This document shows, one piece after another, positions 27,291 to 35,315 of a stretch of DNA of 64,000 bases (positions are counted from its first letter, which is position 1; the number at the start of each line of letters is the position of its first letter). A program made the position numbers and the translations under genes. The notes beneath the pieces are model-generated. The model had not been told where the DNA came from. It saw only the letters and a list, made by a program, of their open reading frames with translations, and did not search any database. This DNA is from Variovorax paradoxus (GTDB lineage Bacteria > Pseudomonadota > Gammaproteobacteria > Burkholderiales > Burkholderiaceae_C), in contig NZ_JAGGNW010000009.1 of NCBI RefSeq assembly GCF_018614875.1, positions 462,071 through 526,070 on the forward strand, given 5' to 3'.

Positions 27291-27653
27291 ATGGCAACAA
27301 AAATCGACCTGTTTGAAGACTTGGCGGGAGCCTTGGACCACTGGACAGCCGTGTCATCGGAGGCCCTTACAAATCGGGACGCGAAGCTCGAGTGGGTCGA
27401 AGACGATGTGCCGTACCGGGAGATTCAGAACGCGTTCGCTACGGCGGGGGTGAGCGACGCAACGGTTGCGAAGGTCTTTTCAGAGTGCTTGCGTGGTTAC
27501 TGTGTTTCGCTTCTGACCGCGCTTGACGGGGGAACGGCCCTCGCGGACAAGGGGGGGCGCATCTATCTAGTTGACGAACGAGACAACCACCTGAGCGAAG
27601 GCCTACATGATGACTTCGTCGGATACCTCATGGACACTGGGCGTCTCACTTAG
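27291..27653 (+). CDS. Small acidic hypothetical protein, immunity-like
   Basis: The 120-residue protein is preceded by a perfect AAGGAG site four bases before its ATG, which supports real expression. Conserved-looking features are the DGGTALADKGGRIYLVD segment and the terminal LSEGLHDDFVGYLMDTGR. I do not recognise the family with certainty; similar small acidic proteins occur beside immunity genes. It lies 62 bases after the Imm33-like gene on the same strand and may share its transcript. No enzymatic motif is visible. Confidence 0.6.
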   Translation: MATKIDLFEDLAGALDHWTAVSSEALTNRDAKLEWVEDDVPYREIQNAFATAGVSDATVAKVFSECLRGYCVSLLTALDGGTALADKGGRIYLVDERDNHLSEGLHDDFVGYLMDTGRLT

Positions 27654-27701
27654 AACTCCGCTGTCGGCCACAACCAGGCATTCGACCGCACTGCCCGGTC
27701 G

Positions 27702-28646
27702 CTATGTCCTCGTCTTGCTCACTCGTCGATCAAGGCCGACCCCGACGCGGCTGCTGCGGGTGGGCAATGTCATTGCGGTGACGCCGATTAAGACGCATGC
27801 AAGCCCAAGCCACGCGTTGGGGGCCAGCCGTTCGCCGAGGAACGTCACGCCGATCGCCACGCCGATCGGTACCCGCAGGTAGGCCTGCGCGGAAGTCGAC
27901 ATCGGGCCCAGCGTGCGGATGAGCCGGAAGTAGATCGTGAAGGCCAATGCGGTCGAGAACATTGCGAGCGCCAACACCGCGAGCACCGACTCGGCAGCAG
28001 GGGCCAACGTCCAGGGCCTGTCGACGATCAGACTCGCGGGCAGCAGAACCGCCGCGCCGCTCAGCAGCGAGCCTGCGGCCGGCACCATCGGATCAAGTCC
28101 CCTGAACACGCGTCCGAGCGTAGCCGCGCAGGCGTAGCAAACGGCAGCTGCCACCAGGGCCAGCTGCGCGAGCAAGGAACGCCCGAGCCCGCCTAACGCT
28201 TCGAAGCCCACGATCAGGCAAATGCCCGCTAGCCCTGCGCCCACGCCTACCAGCCGCACTAGTGAAGGCTTCTCTGCGCCTTGCAGGCCAAGACTCAACA
28301 GAAAGATGAAGATTGGCGAAGTCGAGTTGAGGATGGTCGCGAGTCCCGCATCCACGCTGCGCTCGGCCCAGGCGATCAGCGTGAAGGGCAGGACGCTGTT
28401 GAAGCATGCCTGCAACATGAAACGCCGCCAGCTCGCAGCATCGCGAGGTAGCCGCACGCCGCGCAGCCGCAGCACAGCGAGTAGCAGCAGGCCGGCGACA
28501 AGCGTGCGCGACGCGATCAGCGTGAGTGGTGGAATGGTCGCCACACAAGCGCCCCAGAGGGTGGCAAGCAATGCGAGCAAGGCCCATTCTGTGGCCGGCC
28601 CGGGCCGGGACGCGTTCGGGGTGGTTTCGAGGACGTTGATGCGCAT
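27702..28646 (-). CDS. EamA/DMT-superfamily transporter
   Basis: The 314-residue protein has ten hydrophobic segments arranged as two EamA repeats: FNSVLPFTLIAWAERSVDAG ends repeat one, and FTIYFRLIRTLGPMSTSAQA is the matching part of repeat two. Members export metabolites or amino acids. I use the ATG giving MRINVLET, because the earlier codon lies in upstream sequence without a ribosome site. GC content rises again compared with the small immunity-like genes. Neighbours give no substrate. Confidence 0.9.
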   Translation of the reverse strand: MRINVLETTPNASRPGPATEWALLALLATLWGACVATIPPLTLIASRTLVAGLLLLAVLRLRGVRLPRDAASWRRFMLQACFNSVLPFTLIAWAERSVDAGLATILNSTSPIFIFLLSLGLQGAEKPSLVRLVGVGAGLAGICLIVGFEALGGLGRSLLAQLALVAAAVCYACAATLGRVFRGLDPMVPAAGSLLSGAAVLLPASLIVDRPWTLAPAAESVLAVLALAMFSTALAFTIYFRLIRTLGPMSTSAQAYLRVPIGVAIGVTFLGERLAPNAWLGLACVLIGVTAMTLPTRSSRVGVGLDRRVSKTRT

Positions 28647-28936
28647 GGTGCGCCAATGATCACAAGCAAAGACTTCCTGTACTTCGCTGGCGAGCGAAGC
28701 GTGCAATGGCAGCCAGTTTTCTTGTGCTGGGTATCAAGCAACGCCTACGGCCGAAGCTGTTCGTTCGCGGCTGGCCCCTTTGGAGGTGCAGCGGAACATG
28801 TCGCAGATACGAGGCCAACCAGTGACCGCGTCAGAGCGGAACGAAAGACCGCAACGGGCCCAAGCAGCCATCCCGAACCCGGACCTTGTTGGCCAAGAGC
28901 CGTTGTGCGCAACGATCAACGACCGTGGCCCTCCGC
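28647..28936. other. Gap between DMT transporter and MerR genes
   Basis: This 290-base gap lies upstream of the minus-strand transporter gene and downstream of the minus-strand MerR gene. I see no supported gene, terminator or clear promoter. It forms the right-hand border of the region rich in non-coding sequence. Confidence 0.45.
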
Positions 28937-29407
28937 TCAAGAACGCTTCGCAGACGTGCTGTGCAGCGACCCATGCACATGGCCCGCGTGCTGCCCGAAG
29001 GGTTCGGGCGCGGGCGCAGCCGTGTCCAGCTCCTGCAGGATGCCGCAGTTCCGCGCCGATTCGGAGCCGCCGCATTGCAGGCGCAGCGCCTTCAGCTGCT
29101 TCTCTAGCATCTTGAGTTCGGAGATGCGCGCGGCCACGTGGCCGATGTGGTCATCCAGCAGCTGGTTGACCTCGCCGCAGTCTTCTCCGGGCGCATCGCG
29201 GAACCGCAGCAGGCTGCGGATTTCGTCGAGCGTCATGTCCAGCGAACGGCAGCGCCGGATGAAGCCCAGGCGTTGCGCATGCTCGTCGTCGTAGATGCGG
29301 TAGTTGCCTTCGGTGCGCGCCGGCTCGGGCAGCAGCTGCTCGCGCTCGTAGTACCGGATGGTTTCGACCGGCGTGTTCGCGACCTTGGCCAGTTCTCCGA
29401 TTTTCAT
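28937..29407 (-). CDS. cadR: Cd(II)/Pb(II)-responsive MerR-family regulator (CadR/PbrR-like)
   Basis: The 156-residue protein has the MerR helix-turn-helix (KIGELAKVANTPVETIRYYE) and a dimer helix. Metal-binding cysteines lie at 77, 112 and 121, the CadR-type triad (77, 112, 119 in the Pseudomonas protein) with a loop two residues longer. The C-terminal tail is His-rich (HAGHVHGSLH), also typical of CadR. These proteins twist the promoter of the efflux gene when cadmium or lead binds. It is divergent from a P1B ATPase gene over a 63-72-base gap that carries a MerR-type promoter. Confidence 0.92.
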   Translation of the reverse strand: MKIGELAKVANTPVETIRYYEREQLLPEPARTEGNYRIYDDEHAQRLGFIRRCRSLDMTLDEIRSLLRFRDAPGEDCGEVNQLLDDHIGHVAARISELKMLEKQLKALRLQCGGSESARNCGILQELDTAAPAPEPFGQHAGHVHGSLHSTSAKRS

Positions 29408-29441
29408 GATGCGGCAAGAATGAAGTGGAGGAATACAGCGT

Positions 29442-29472
29442 TTGACTCTACACCTGCTTCAGGGTTTCCAAT
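29442..29472 (+). promoter_or_regulatory. MerR-type promoter of the metal ATPase gene
   Basis: TTGACT (29442-29447) begins a partial dyad ACTCT...AGGGT, with an overlong spacer of 19-20 bases to a poor -10 box (TCCAAT, 29467-29472). This is the layout of promoters activated by CadR, PbrR and MerR. The -10 box overlaps the first candidate ATG of the downstream gene. Confidence 0.7.
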
Positions 29473-29479
29473 GGTTTCC

Positions 29480-31786
29480 ATGACGAACCAGAACACGCTG
29501 AAGCCGGTGACGCCGGCCCTTCATCACGACCACGATCACTCGCACGAACATGCGCATGCGCATGCGCATGCCGAAACGGCCTGCTGCGGCAGCCCGGTCT
29601 GCTGTTCGTCACCCGCCGTCGACACCTCCGACATTCCGAAGGGCGCCTTGCTCTTTCGCATTCCCACGATGGACTGCGCGGTCGAAGAGTCCGAGATTCG
29701 GCGCGCCCTCGAGCCGGTCGCGGGTGTCGGGGGGCTGCGCTTTCGCCTCGGCGAACGCACGATGGCCATCACGGCCGACGACGACAGCGCCTTGTCCGGC
29801 GCACTCGACGCCATCCGCAAGGCCGGCTTCAAGCCCGAAGCGCTGAACGACGCGGCTGGCAGCCCGGCCGCGGGCGCGCAGGCTGCCGCCGCTCGCGCAG
29901 GCATCGCGGGCATGAGCAGCGGCCTCGTGCGCCTCGTTGCCGCGCTGGTGCTGGCCATCGCGGCCGAGGTGGTTTCCTTTCTCGCACCGGAGGGCGCCGG
30001 GTTCATGGCGGCGGAGATGGGACTTGCGCTCGCGGCCATCGCGTTGGCCGGCCTGGACACCTACCAGAAGGGTTTTGCCGCGCTGCTGCGCTGGCGCCTG
30101 AACATCAATGCCCTGATGGCCGTGGCCGTCACGGGCGCCTTCCTGATCGGGCACTGGCCCGAGGCCGCGATGGTGATGGCGCTCTATGCCATTGCCGAGC
30201 TGATCGAGGCGCGCGCCGTCGATCGCGCCCGCAACGCGATCCAGGGCCTGCTGGCGCTGGCCCCCGAGCTGGCGGAGGTCAGGCGGCCCGACGGCAGCTG
30301 GAAGACGGCCAAGGCCGATGCGGTGGCGCTCGATGCCATCGTGCGCATCCGGCCCGGTGAGCGCGTGCCGCTGGACGGCGTGGTGACCGAAGGGACGAGC
30401 GCCATCAACCAGGCACCGGTCACGGGCGAGAGCATTCCGGTCGACAAATCGGTGGGAGACCCGGTGTTCGCGGGCACCATCAACCAGACGGCCGCGCTCG
30501 AATTCCGCGTCACCGCCATGGCGGCCAACACCACGCTCGCCCGCATCATCCATGCGGTCGAAGAAGCGCAGAGCACGCGCGCGCCCACGCAGCGCTTCGT
30601 CGACAGGTTCGCCGCCGTCTACACGCCCGCGGTCTTCGTGCTGGCCGTCGCCGTTGCGGTGCTCACGCCCTGGCTCATGGGCTGGAGCTGGATCGAGGCC
30701 ATCTACAAGGCGCTGGTGCTGCTGGTCATTGCATGCCCGTGCGCGCTCGTCATCTCCACGCCCGTCACGGTGGTGAGCGCGCTGGCCTCGGCCGCGCGGC
30801 GCGGCATCCTGATCAAGGGCGGCACTTATCTCGAAGAGGCGCGCAAGCTCAAGGCGGTGGCGCTCGACAAGACGGGCACCATCACCGAAGGCAAGCCGAA
30901 GCTGGTCGTATCGAGCCTGCTCGACCGCGCGGGCAATGAGGACGCGGTCTTTGCCATTGCCGCGAGCATCGCGGGCCGCTCGGACCATCCGGTGTCGAAG
31001 GCCATTGCCGAAGGCCTGAAGCGCGAGCACCAGCCGGTCGGAGACTTTATGGCCTTGCCCGGACGTGGCGTGCAAGCCACGCACGCAGGCCGCAGCTATG
31101 TGCTTGGCAACCATCGCCTGATCGAAGAGCAGGGCCTGTGCAGTGCGGCGCTCGAAGCCGAACTGAAACAGCATGAGGAAGCGGGGCGCACCGTCACGCT
31201 GCTGGCCTCCGGCCAGGCCGTGCTGGCGCTGTTCGCGGTGGCCGACACCATCAAGCCGTCCTCGCAGGCGGCCATGGCCGAGCTGCGCGCGCTGGGCGTC
31301 ACGCCCGTGATGCTGACCGGCGACAACGCCGCCACGGCCAGGGCGATCGGCATGCATGCGGGCATCGACGATGTGCGCGGCAACCTGCTGCCCGAGGAGA
31401 AGCTCGATGCCATCAGGGCGCTGCGGCAGCGCCATGGCATGGCCGGCATGGCGGGCGACGGCATCAACGATGCGCCCGCGCTCGCGCAGGCCGACATCGG
31501 CTTTGCGATGGGCGGCGCCGGCACCGACACGGCCATGGAGGCGGCCGACGTGGTCATCATGAACGACGACCTGCGACGGCTGCCTGAGACCATCCGCCTC
31601 TCGCGCCGCGCGCATGCGGTGCTGTGGCAGAACATCACGCTGGCGCTCGGCATCAAGGCCGTGTTCTTCGTGCTTGCGGTGTTCGGCAGCGCCACGATGT
31701 GGATGGCCGTGTTTGCCGACATGGGCGCGAGCCTGCTGGTGGTGGCCAACGGGCTGCGGCTGATGCGCACGCCGAAGAACGGGTGA
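29480..31786 (+). CDS. cadA: Cd/Zn/Pb-translocating P1B-type ATPase
   Basis: This 768-residue efflux pump has a His-rich N-terminus (residues 15-30) followed by CCGSPVCCSS, and a degenerate heavy-metal domain with TMDCAVEE. The ATPase core follows with TGES, CPC at 419-421, the phosphorylation motif DKTGT at 463-467, an SDHP motif and GDGINDAPALA. CPC with these features indicates Zn2+/Cd2+/Pb2+ transport across the inner membrane. I use the ATG at 29480; one at 29471 is in frame, but lies in the predicted -10 box. Divergent CadR-like regulator controls it. Confidence 0.92.
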   Translation: MTNQNTLKPVTPALHHDHDHSHEHAHAHAHAETACCGSPVCCSSPAVDTSDIPKGALLFRIPTMDCAVEESEIRRALEPVAGVGGLRFRLGERTMAITADDDSALSGALDAIRKAGFKPEALNDAAGSPAAGAQAAAARAGIAGMSSGLVRLVAALVLAIAAEVVSFLAPEGAGFMAAEMGLALAAIALAGLDTYQKGFAALLRWRLNINALMAVAVTGAFLIGHWPEAAMVMALYAIAELIEARAVDRARNAIQGLLALAPELAEVRRPDGSWKTAKADAVALDAIVRIRPGERVPLDGVVTEGTSAINQAPVTGESIPVDKSVGDPVFAGTINQTAALEFRVTAMAANTTLARIIHAVEEAQSTRAPTQRFVDRFAAVYTPAVFVLAVAVAVLTPWLMGWSWIEAIYKALVLLVIACPCALVISTPVTVVSALASAARRGILIKGGTYLEEARKLKAVALDKTGTITEGKPKLVVSSLLDRAGNEDAVFAIAASIAGRSDHPVSKAIAEGLKREHQPVGDFMALPGRGVQATHAGRSYVLGNHRLIEEQGLCSAALEAELKQHEEAGRTVTLLASGQAVLALFAVADTIKPSSQAAMAELRALGVTPVMLTGDNAATARAIGMHAGIDDVRGNLLPEEKLDAIRALRQRHGMAGMAGDGINDAPALAQADIGFAMGGAGTDTAMEAADVVIMNDDLRRLPETIRLSRRAHAVLWQNITLALGIKAVFFVLAVFGSATMWMAVFADMGASLLVVANGLRLMRTPKNG

Positions 31787-31861
31787 CAGCACCGGCGCGC
31801 TGGTTCGAGGCGGCCGAACAAAACTAACATCGAGCGAATCGCCACCATCGCAAGCCGTTTC

Positions 31862-33136
31862 ATGTCCGCCACTTCCCTCCTGCTGCAACTTATCGTCATC
31901 CTGAGCACCGCGCGCATCTGCGGCTGGGTGCTGCGCCACGTCGGCCAGCCCGGCGTGGTGGGCGAAATGGCGGCGGGCCTCATGCTCGGGCCCGTGGTCA
32001 TGGGGGCGCTGTTCCCCGAACTGCATGCGCAGCTTTTCTCGAAGAGCCATCTCGAAGGACTGTCTTCGCTCTCGACGGTGGGCCTGGTGCTCTTCATGTT
32101 CGTGGTGGGCCTGGAACTGCGGGCCACGCAGGGCGTGCGCGCGCAGCTGAAGGCGGCCGGCTCCGTGGGCGCGCTCAGCATCATCGTGCCGATGGTGCTG
32201 GGCCTTGCGATTTCGCCGGCGCTGCATCCGGCACTCGCGCCCGCGGGCGTGGGCTTCTGGCCGTTCGCGCTGTTCATGGCCGCGGCGCTTTCGATCACGG
32301 CCTTTCCGGTCATGGCGCGCATCCTGAAGGACCGGGGGCTCACGCGCACGCCGTTCGGCCAGCTGTCGCTCGGCGCCGCGGCCGTGGTCGATGTGTTTGC
32401 CTGGATCCTGCTGGCGCTGGTGGTGGCGCTCGCGGGTGCGGGAGAGGGCTACACGGGTCTGCTCAAGACCACGGCCGGCGTGGCCGTGCTGCTGGCCGTG
32501 CTGTTCTTCGGCCTGAAGCCGGCGTTCGCATGGATTCTGCGTACGCGCGCACCCGACGGCGAACCATCGACCACGGTCATGGCCTCGCTCATGATCGGCC
32601 TGCTGGCCTGCGCGATGGTGACCGAATGGCTGCATCTGCATGCCGTGTTCGGCGCCTTCCTGTTCGGCGCCTGCCTGCCGCGCGACGACCGGCTGCTGAG
32701 TTCGCTCACGGAGCGCATCGAGCCGATTTCCATCGTCGTGCTGATGCCGCTGTTCTTTGCGCTCGCCGGGCTCGGTACCACCACCAATGCCTTCTCGGGC
32801 GCGAGCATCGGCGCCATGCTGCTGATCGTCGCGGTGGCCAGCATCGGCAAGCTGGCCGGCGGCGCCATCGGCGCACGCATGGCGGGCTACGGATGGCGCG
32901 ACAGCCTGGCCACCGGATCGCTGATGAACGCGCGCGGGCTGATGGAACTCATCGTGATGAAGATCGGGCTGGACGCCGGCCTGATCGGCCCCGAGCTGTT
33001 CACCATGCTGCTGGTGATGGCGCTCGTCACCACCGCGATGACGGGACCGCTGATCAACCTGGTGATTGGGCGCGCCAAGGCGCGCGGCGCGGCCGAGAAG
33101 GCCGAAGCCGAAGAGCAGGCGCGCGCCAAGCCGTAG
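31862..33136 (+). CDS. CPA2-family cation:proton antiporter (KefB/RosB-like)
   Basis: The 424-residue protein has about twelve hydrophobic helices of the Na+/H+ exchanger fold, with GQPGVVGEMAAGLMLGP near residue 32 and AALSITAFPVMARIL, typical of the CPA2 branch. No C-terminal TrkA domain is present, so it is not a full Kef channel. It starts 75 bases after the metal ATPase on the same strand and may be co-transcribed. A link to metal or pH homeostasis is only inferred. Confidence 0.9.
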   Translation: MSATSLLLQLIVILSTARICGWVLRHVGQPGVVGEMAAGLMLGPVVMGALFPELHAQLFSKSHLEGLSSLSTVGLVLFMFVVGLELRATQGVRAQLKAAGSVGALSIIVPMVLGLAISPALHPALAPAGVGFWPFALFMAAALSITAFPVMARILKDRGLTRTPFGQLSLGAAAVVDVFAWILLALVVALAGAGEGYTGLLKTTAGVAVLLAVLFFGLKPAFAWILRTRAPDGEPSTTVMASLMIGLLACAMVTEWLHLHAVFGAFLFGACLPRDDRLLSSLTERIEPISIVVLMPLFFALAGLGTTTNAFSGASIGAMLLIVAVASIGKLAGGAIGARMAGYGWRDSLATGSLMNARGLMELIVMKIGLDAGLIGPELFTMLLVMALVTTAMTGPLINLVIGRAKARGAAEKAEAEEQARAKP

Positions 33137-33203
33137 AAGCTCGGCGGGCGAGCGGCACCGTGAACCCGATGCGGGATGCGTATCGAGTGCGGCCTGGGTG
33201 GGC

Positions 33204-33881
33204 TCACGACCAGGAACGATCCTCGAGCACGTAGCCCATGCCGCGCACCGTGTGCAGCAGCTTGACCTCGAACGGATCGTCGATCTTGCTGCGCAGCCTG
33301 CGGACGGCCACCTCGACCACGTTGGTGTCGCTGTCGAAGTTCATCTCCCAGACCTGCTCGGCGAGCGTGCTGCGCGAAAGTATCTGCCCCCTGCGGCGCA
33401 GCAGCACCACCAGCAGCGTGAACTCCTTCGCCGTGAGATCGAGCCGCGTGCGGTTGCGAAAGCACTTGCGGCTGGCCAGGTCGAGCTCCAGGTCGGCCAG
33501 CCGGAGCACGGTGGACTCCTGGGGCTTGCCGCGGCGCAGCAGCGCTTGGATGCGCGCCAGCAGTTCGGAAAAGGAGAAGGGCTTGACGAGGTAGTCGTCG
33601 GCGCCTTGCTGCAGGCCGTTGACCCGGTCTTCGACCTTGTCGCGGGCGGTGAGCACCAGCACGGGCACGTTGCTGGTGCGCCGGATCGCCTGCAGCACCG
33701 CGAAGCCGTCGATGCCGGGAAGCATCACGTCGAGCAGGACCAGCGCATAGTCGCCCTCGGTGGCGAGGTAGCGGCCTTCGATGCCGTCGCGGGCGATGTC
33801 GACCACGTAGCCGTTCTCCTCCAGGCCCTTCTTTAGGCAGTCGCCCAGCTTGGGTTCGTCTTCAATGGCCAGAATTCGCAT
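33204..33881 (-). CDS. OmpR-family response regulator, orphan (CopR/IrlR-like)
   Basis: The 225-residue protein has a receiver domain with acidic residues 7-9, phosphoacceptor Asp51, Thr78 and Lys100. A winged-helix DNA-binding domain follows ([20 protein letters not shown], then [12 protein letters not shown]). It resembles the heavy-metal-responsive CopR/IrlR/CusR group. These normally have a histidine kinase gene directly downstream, but here the next gene is the convergent antiporter, so no partner kinase is in the window. Its place beside a metal ATPase fits a metal-stress role. Confidence 0.92.
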   Translation of the reverse strand: MRILAIEDEPKLGDCLKKGLEENGYVVDIARDGIEGRYLATEGDYALVLLDVMLPGIDGFAVLQAIRRTSNVPVLVLTARDKVEDRVNGLQQGADDYLVKPFSFSELLARIQALLRRGKPQESTVLRLADLELDLASRKCFRNRTRLDLTAKEFTLLVVLLRRRGQILSRSTLAEQVWEMNFDSDTNVVEVAVRRLRSKIDDPFEVKLLHTVRGMGYVLEDRSWS

Positions 33882-33949
33882 CGACGGATGTTAGCGATGG
33901 GGAGCGGCCCCAGAGGCGAAGAGGAAGGCCGGCGCGAGGCCCTGGCGCC

Positions 33950-34534
33950 TCAGCGCCTGATGGCCGACTTGGGCCGGAACGCCTTGCAGACCGTGTCGTC
34001 CGTTTCCAGGTACGGCCCGCCGATCAGGTCGATGCAGTAGGGCACCGCCGCGAAGATGCCGGGCACGACCTGCACGCCTTCGGCGTCCTTGAGCCCTTCG
34101 AGCGTTTCCGCAATCGACTTCGGCTGCCCCGGCAGGTTGATGATCAGGCTCCTGTCGCGGATCACCGCCACCTGGCGCGAAAGAATCGCGGTCGGCACGA
34201 AGCGCAGGCTGATCTGGCGCATCTGCTCGCCGAATCCCGGCATTTCCTTGTGGGCCATGGCCAGGGTGGCCTCGGGCGTCACGTCGCGCAGGGCCGGGCC
34301 GGTGCCGCCCGTGGTCAGCACCAGCGAGCAGCCGGCGTTCACCAGCTCGATCAGCGTGGCGCTGATGAGGGCCGCTTCGTCGGGAATCAGCCGGGCCTCG
34401 AAATCGATCGGGTTCTTCAAGGCGCGGCCGAGCCAGTCCTGCAGCGCGGGCAGGCCCTTGTCTTCGTAGGTGCCGCTGGAGGCGCGGTCGCTGACGGAGA
34501 CGAGGCCGATGCGAACGAATTCGGGTGTGTTCAT
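33950..34534 (-). CDS. mogA: Molybdopterin adenylyltransferase MogA
   Basis: The 194-residue enzyme has the MoaB/MogA fold: IGLVSVSDRASSGTYEDKG at the N-terminus, the TTGGTGPALRDVTPEA loop that binds molybdopterin, and the later LPGQPKSI motif. It activates molybdopterin with ATP before metal insertion in molybdenum cofactor synthesis. The nitrate reductase NasA in this window would need this cofactor. It follows darP by 16 bases on the same strand. The tail (IDLIGGPYLETDD) matches the longer MogA form. Confidence 0.93.
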   Translation of the reverse strand: MNTPEFVRIGLVSVSDRASSGTYEDKGLPALQDWLGRALKNPIDFEARLIPDEAALISATLIELVNAGCSLVLTTGGTGPALRDVTPEATLAMAHKEMPGFGEQMRQISLRFVPTAILSRQVAVIRDRSLIINLPGQPKSIAETLEGLKDAEGVQVVPGIFAAVPYCIDLIGGPYLETDDTVCKAFRPKSAIRR

Positions 34535-34550
34535 GGTGTTGACGGAGGGG

Positions 34551-35207
34551 TCATGCGTCGTCTTCCCGCTCTTGCGCGGCCGCCGCCGCGGCGTAGTCGT
34601 CGCCGCCATGCACCGCCAACTGCGCGCGCACCAGCTGGAAGATCTCGCGGTAGGCCTTGCCCTGGCGCGGCGCCTCGCCGGCCGGCCCGGCCTTCAGGTC
34701 CTTGCGGGCCTGGCGCACCAGGGCGCGCAGCTGCTGGGAATCGGTGGCGGGGTGGGTTTCGATCCAACCGCCCAGCGCGTCGTCGTCGGCAATCAGCCGG
34801 TCGCGCCAGCGTTCGGCCTCGTGCAGCGCGGCGGTTTCGGCCGCGGGCACGCTGTTCTGTTCGGTGAGGGCGGCGCGCACGGCCTCCAGCACCTCGGGTT
34901 CGAGCTTGCGCATCAGCTTGCCGATGAACTGCATCTGGCGGCGCTTGCCCTCGAAATTGGTGATGCGCTTGGCCTCGGCGACGGCGTCGACCAGCTTTTC
35001 GTCGAGCTGGAGCGCATCGAAGAGGCCGGCGCGCAGCGTGAGCAGTTCGGTACCGAGCTTCTGCAGTTCGTCGCTTTCGCGCTTGAGGTCGGTGCGGCTG
35101 GCTTCGTCGGTGCCCTTGAGCTCGCGCTTGAGCTCCAGGTCGAGTTCGCTGCCTTCGGCGACGAACTGGCCACGGACGAAATAGCCTTTTTTGGGTTTGC
35201 GGGACAT
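34551..35207 (-). CDS. darP: Ribosome biogenesis factor DarP/YjgA
   Basis: The 218-residue, highly charged, all-helical protein starts with MSRKPKKGYFVRGQFV and has ELKRELKG, then the conserved region RITNFEGKRRQMQFIGKLMR. DarP acts in maturation of the 50S subunit. It is divergent from pmbA, a pairing common across proteobacteria, and probably shares a transcript with mogA. Length is slightly above the typical 180 residues because of a longer C-terminus. Confidence 0.92.
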   Translation of the reverse strand: MSRKPKKGYFVRGQFVAEGSELDLELKRELKGTDEASRTDLKRESDELQKLGTELLTLRAGLFDALQLDEKLVDAVAEAKRITNFEGKRRQMQFIGKLMRKLEPEVLEAVRAALTEQNSVPAAETAALHEAERWRDRLIADDDALGGWIETHPATDSQQLRALVRQARKDLKAGPAGEAPRQGKAYREIFQLVRAQLAVHGGDDYAAAAAAQEREDDA

Positions 35208-35315
35208 GAGGTGGATTCTGGGCCGCACCGTGCGGCGTTGCAAACGCATGCAATGCGCAGTGGGAAGCCGGAGGGCAAAACGGAATGTGGGGGGCGCAAG
35301 TATCATAGCCAGCAC

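Noticed and set aside
29138..29479. Upstream extension of the metal ATPase frame
   Set aside because: It runs antisense to the CadR-like gene and across its promoter, so it is a shadow frame.
29549..29572. Tandem GCATGC-like repeats near the start of the metal ATPase gene
   Set aside because: They encode alternating His and Ala in the metal-binding N-terminus, so the coding function explains them. A phase-variation role was considered, but six-base units would not change the frame.
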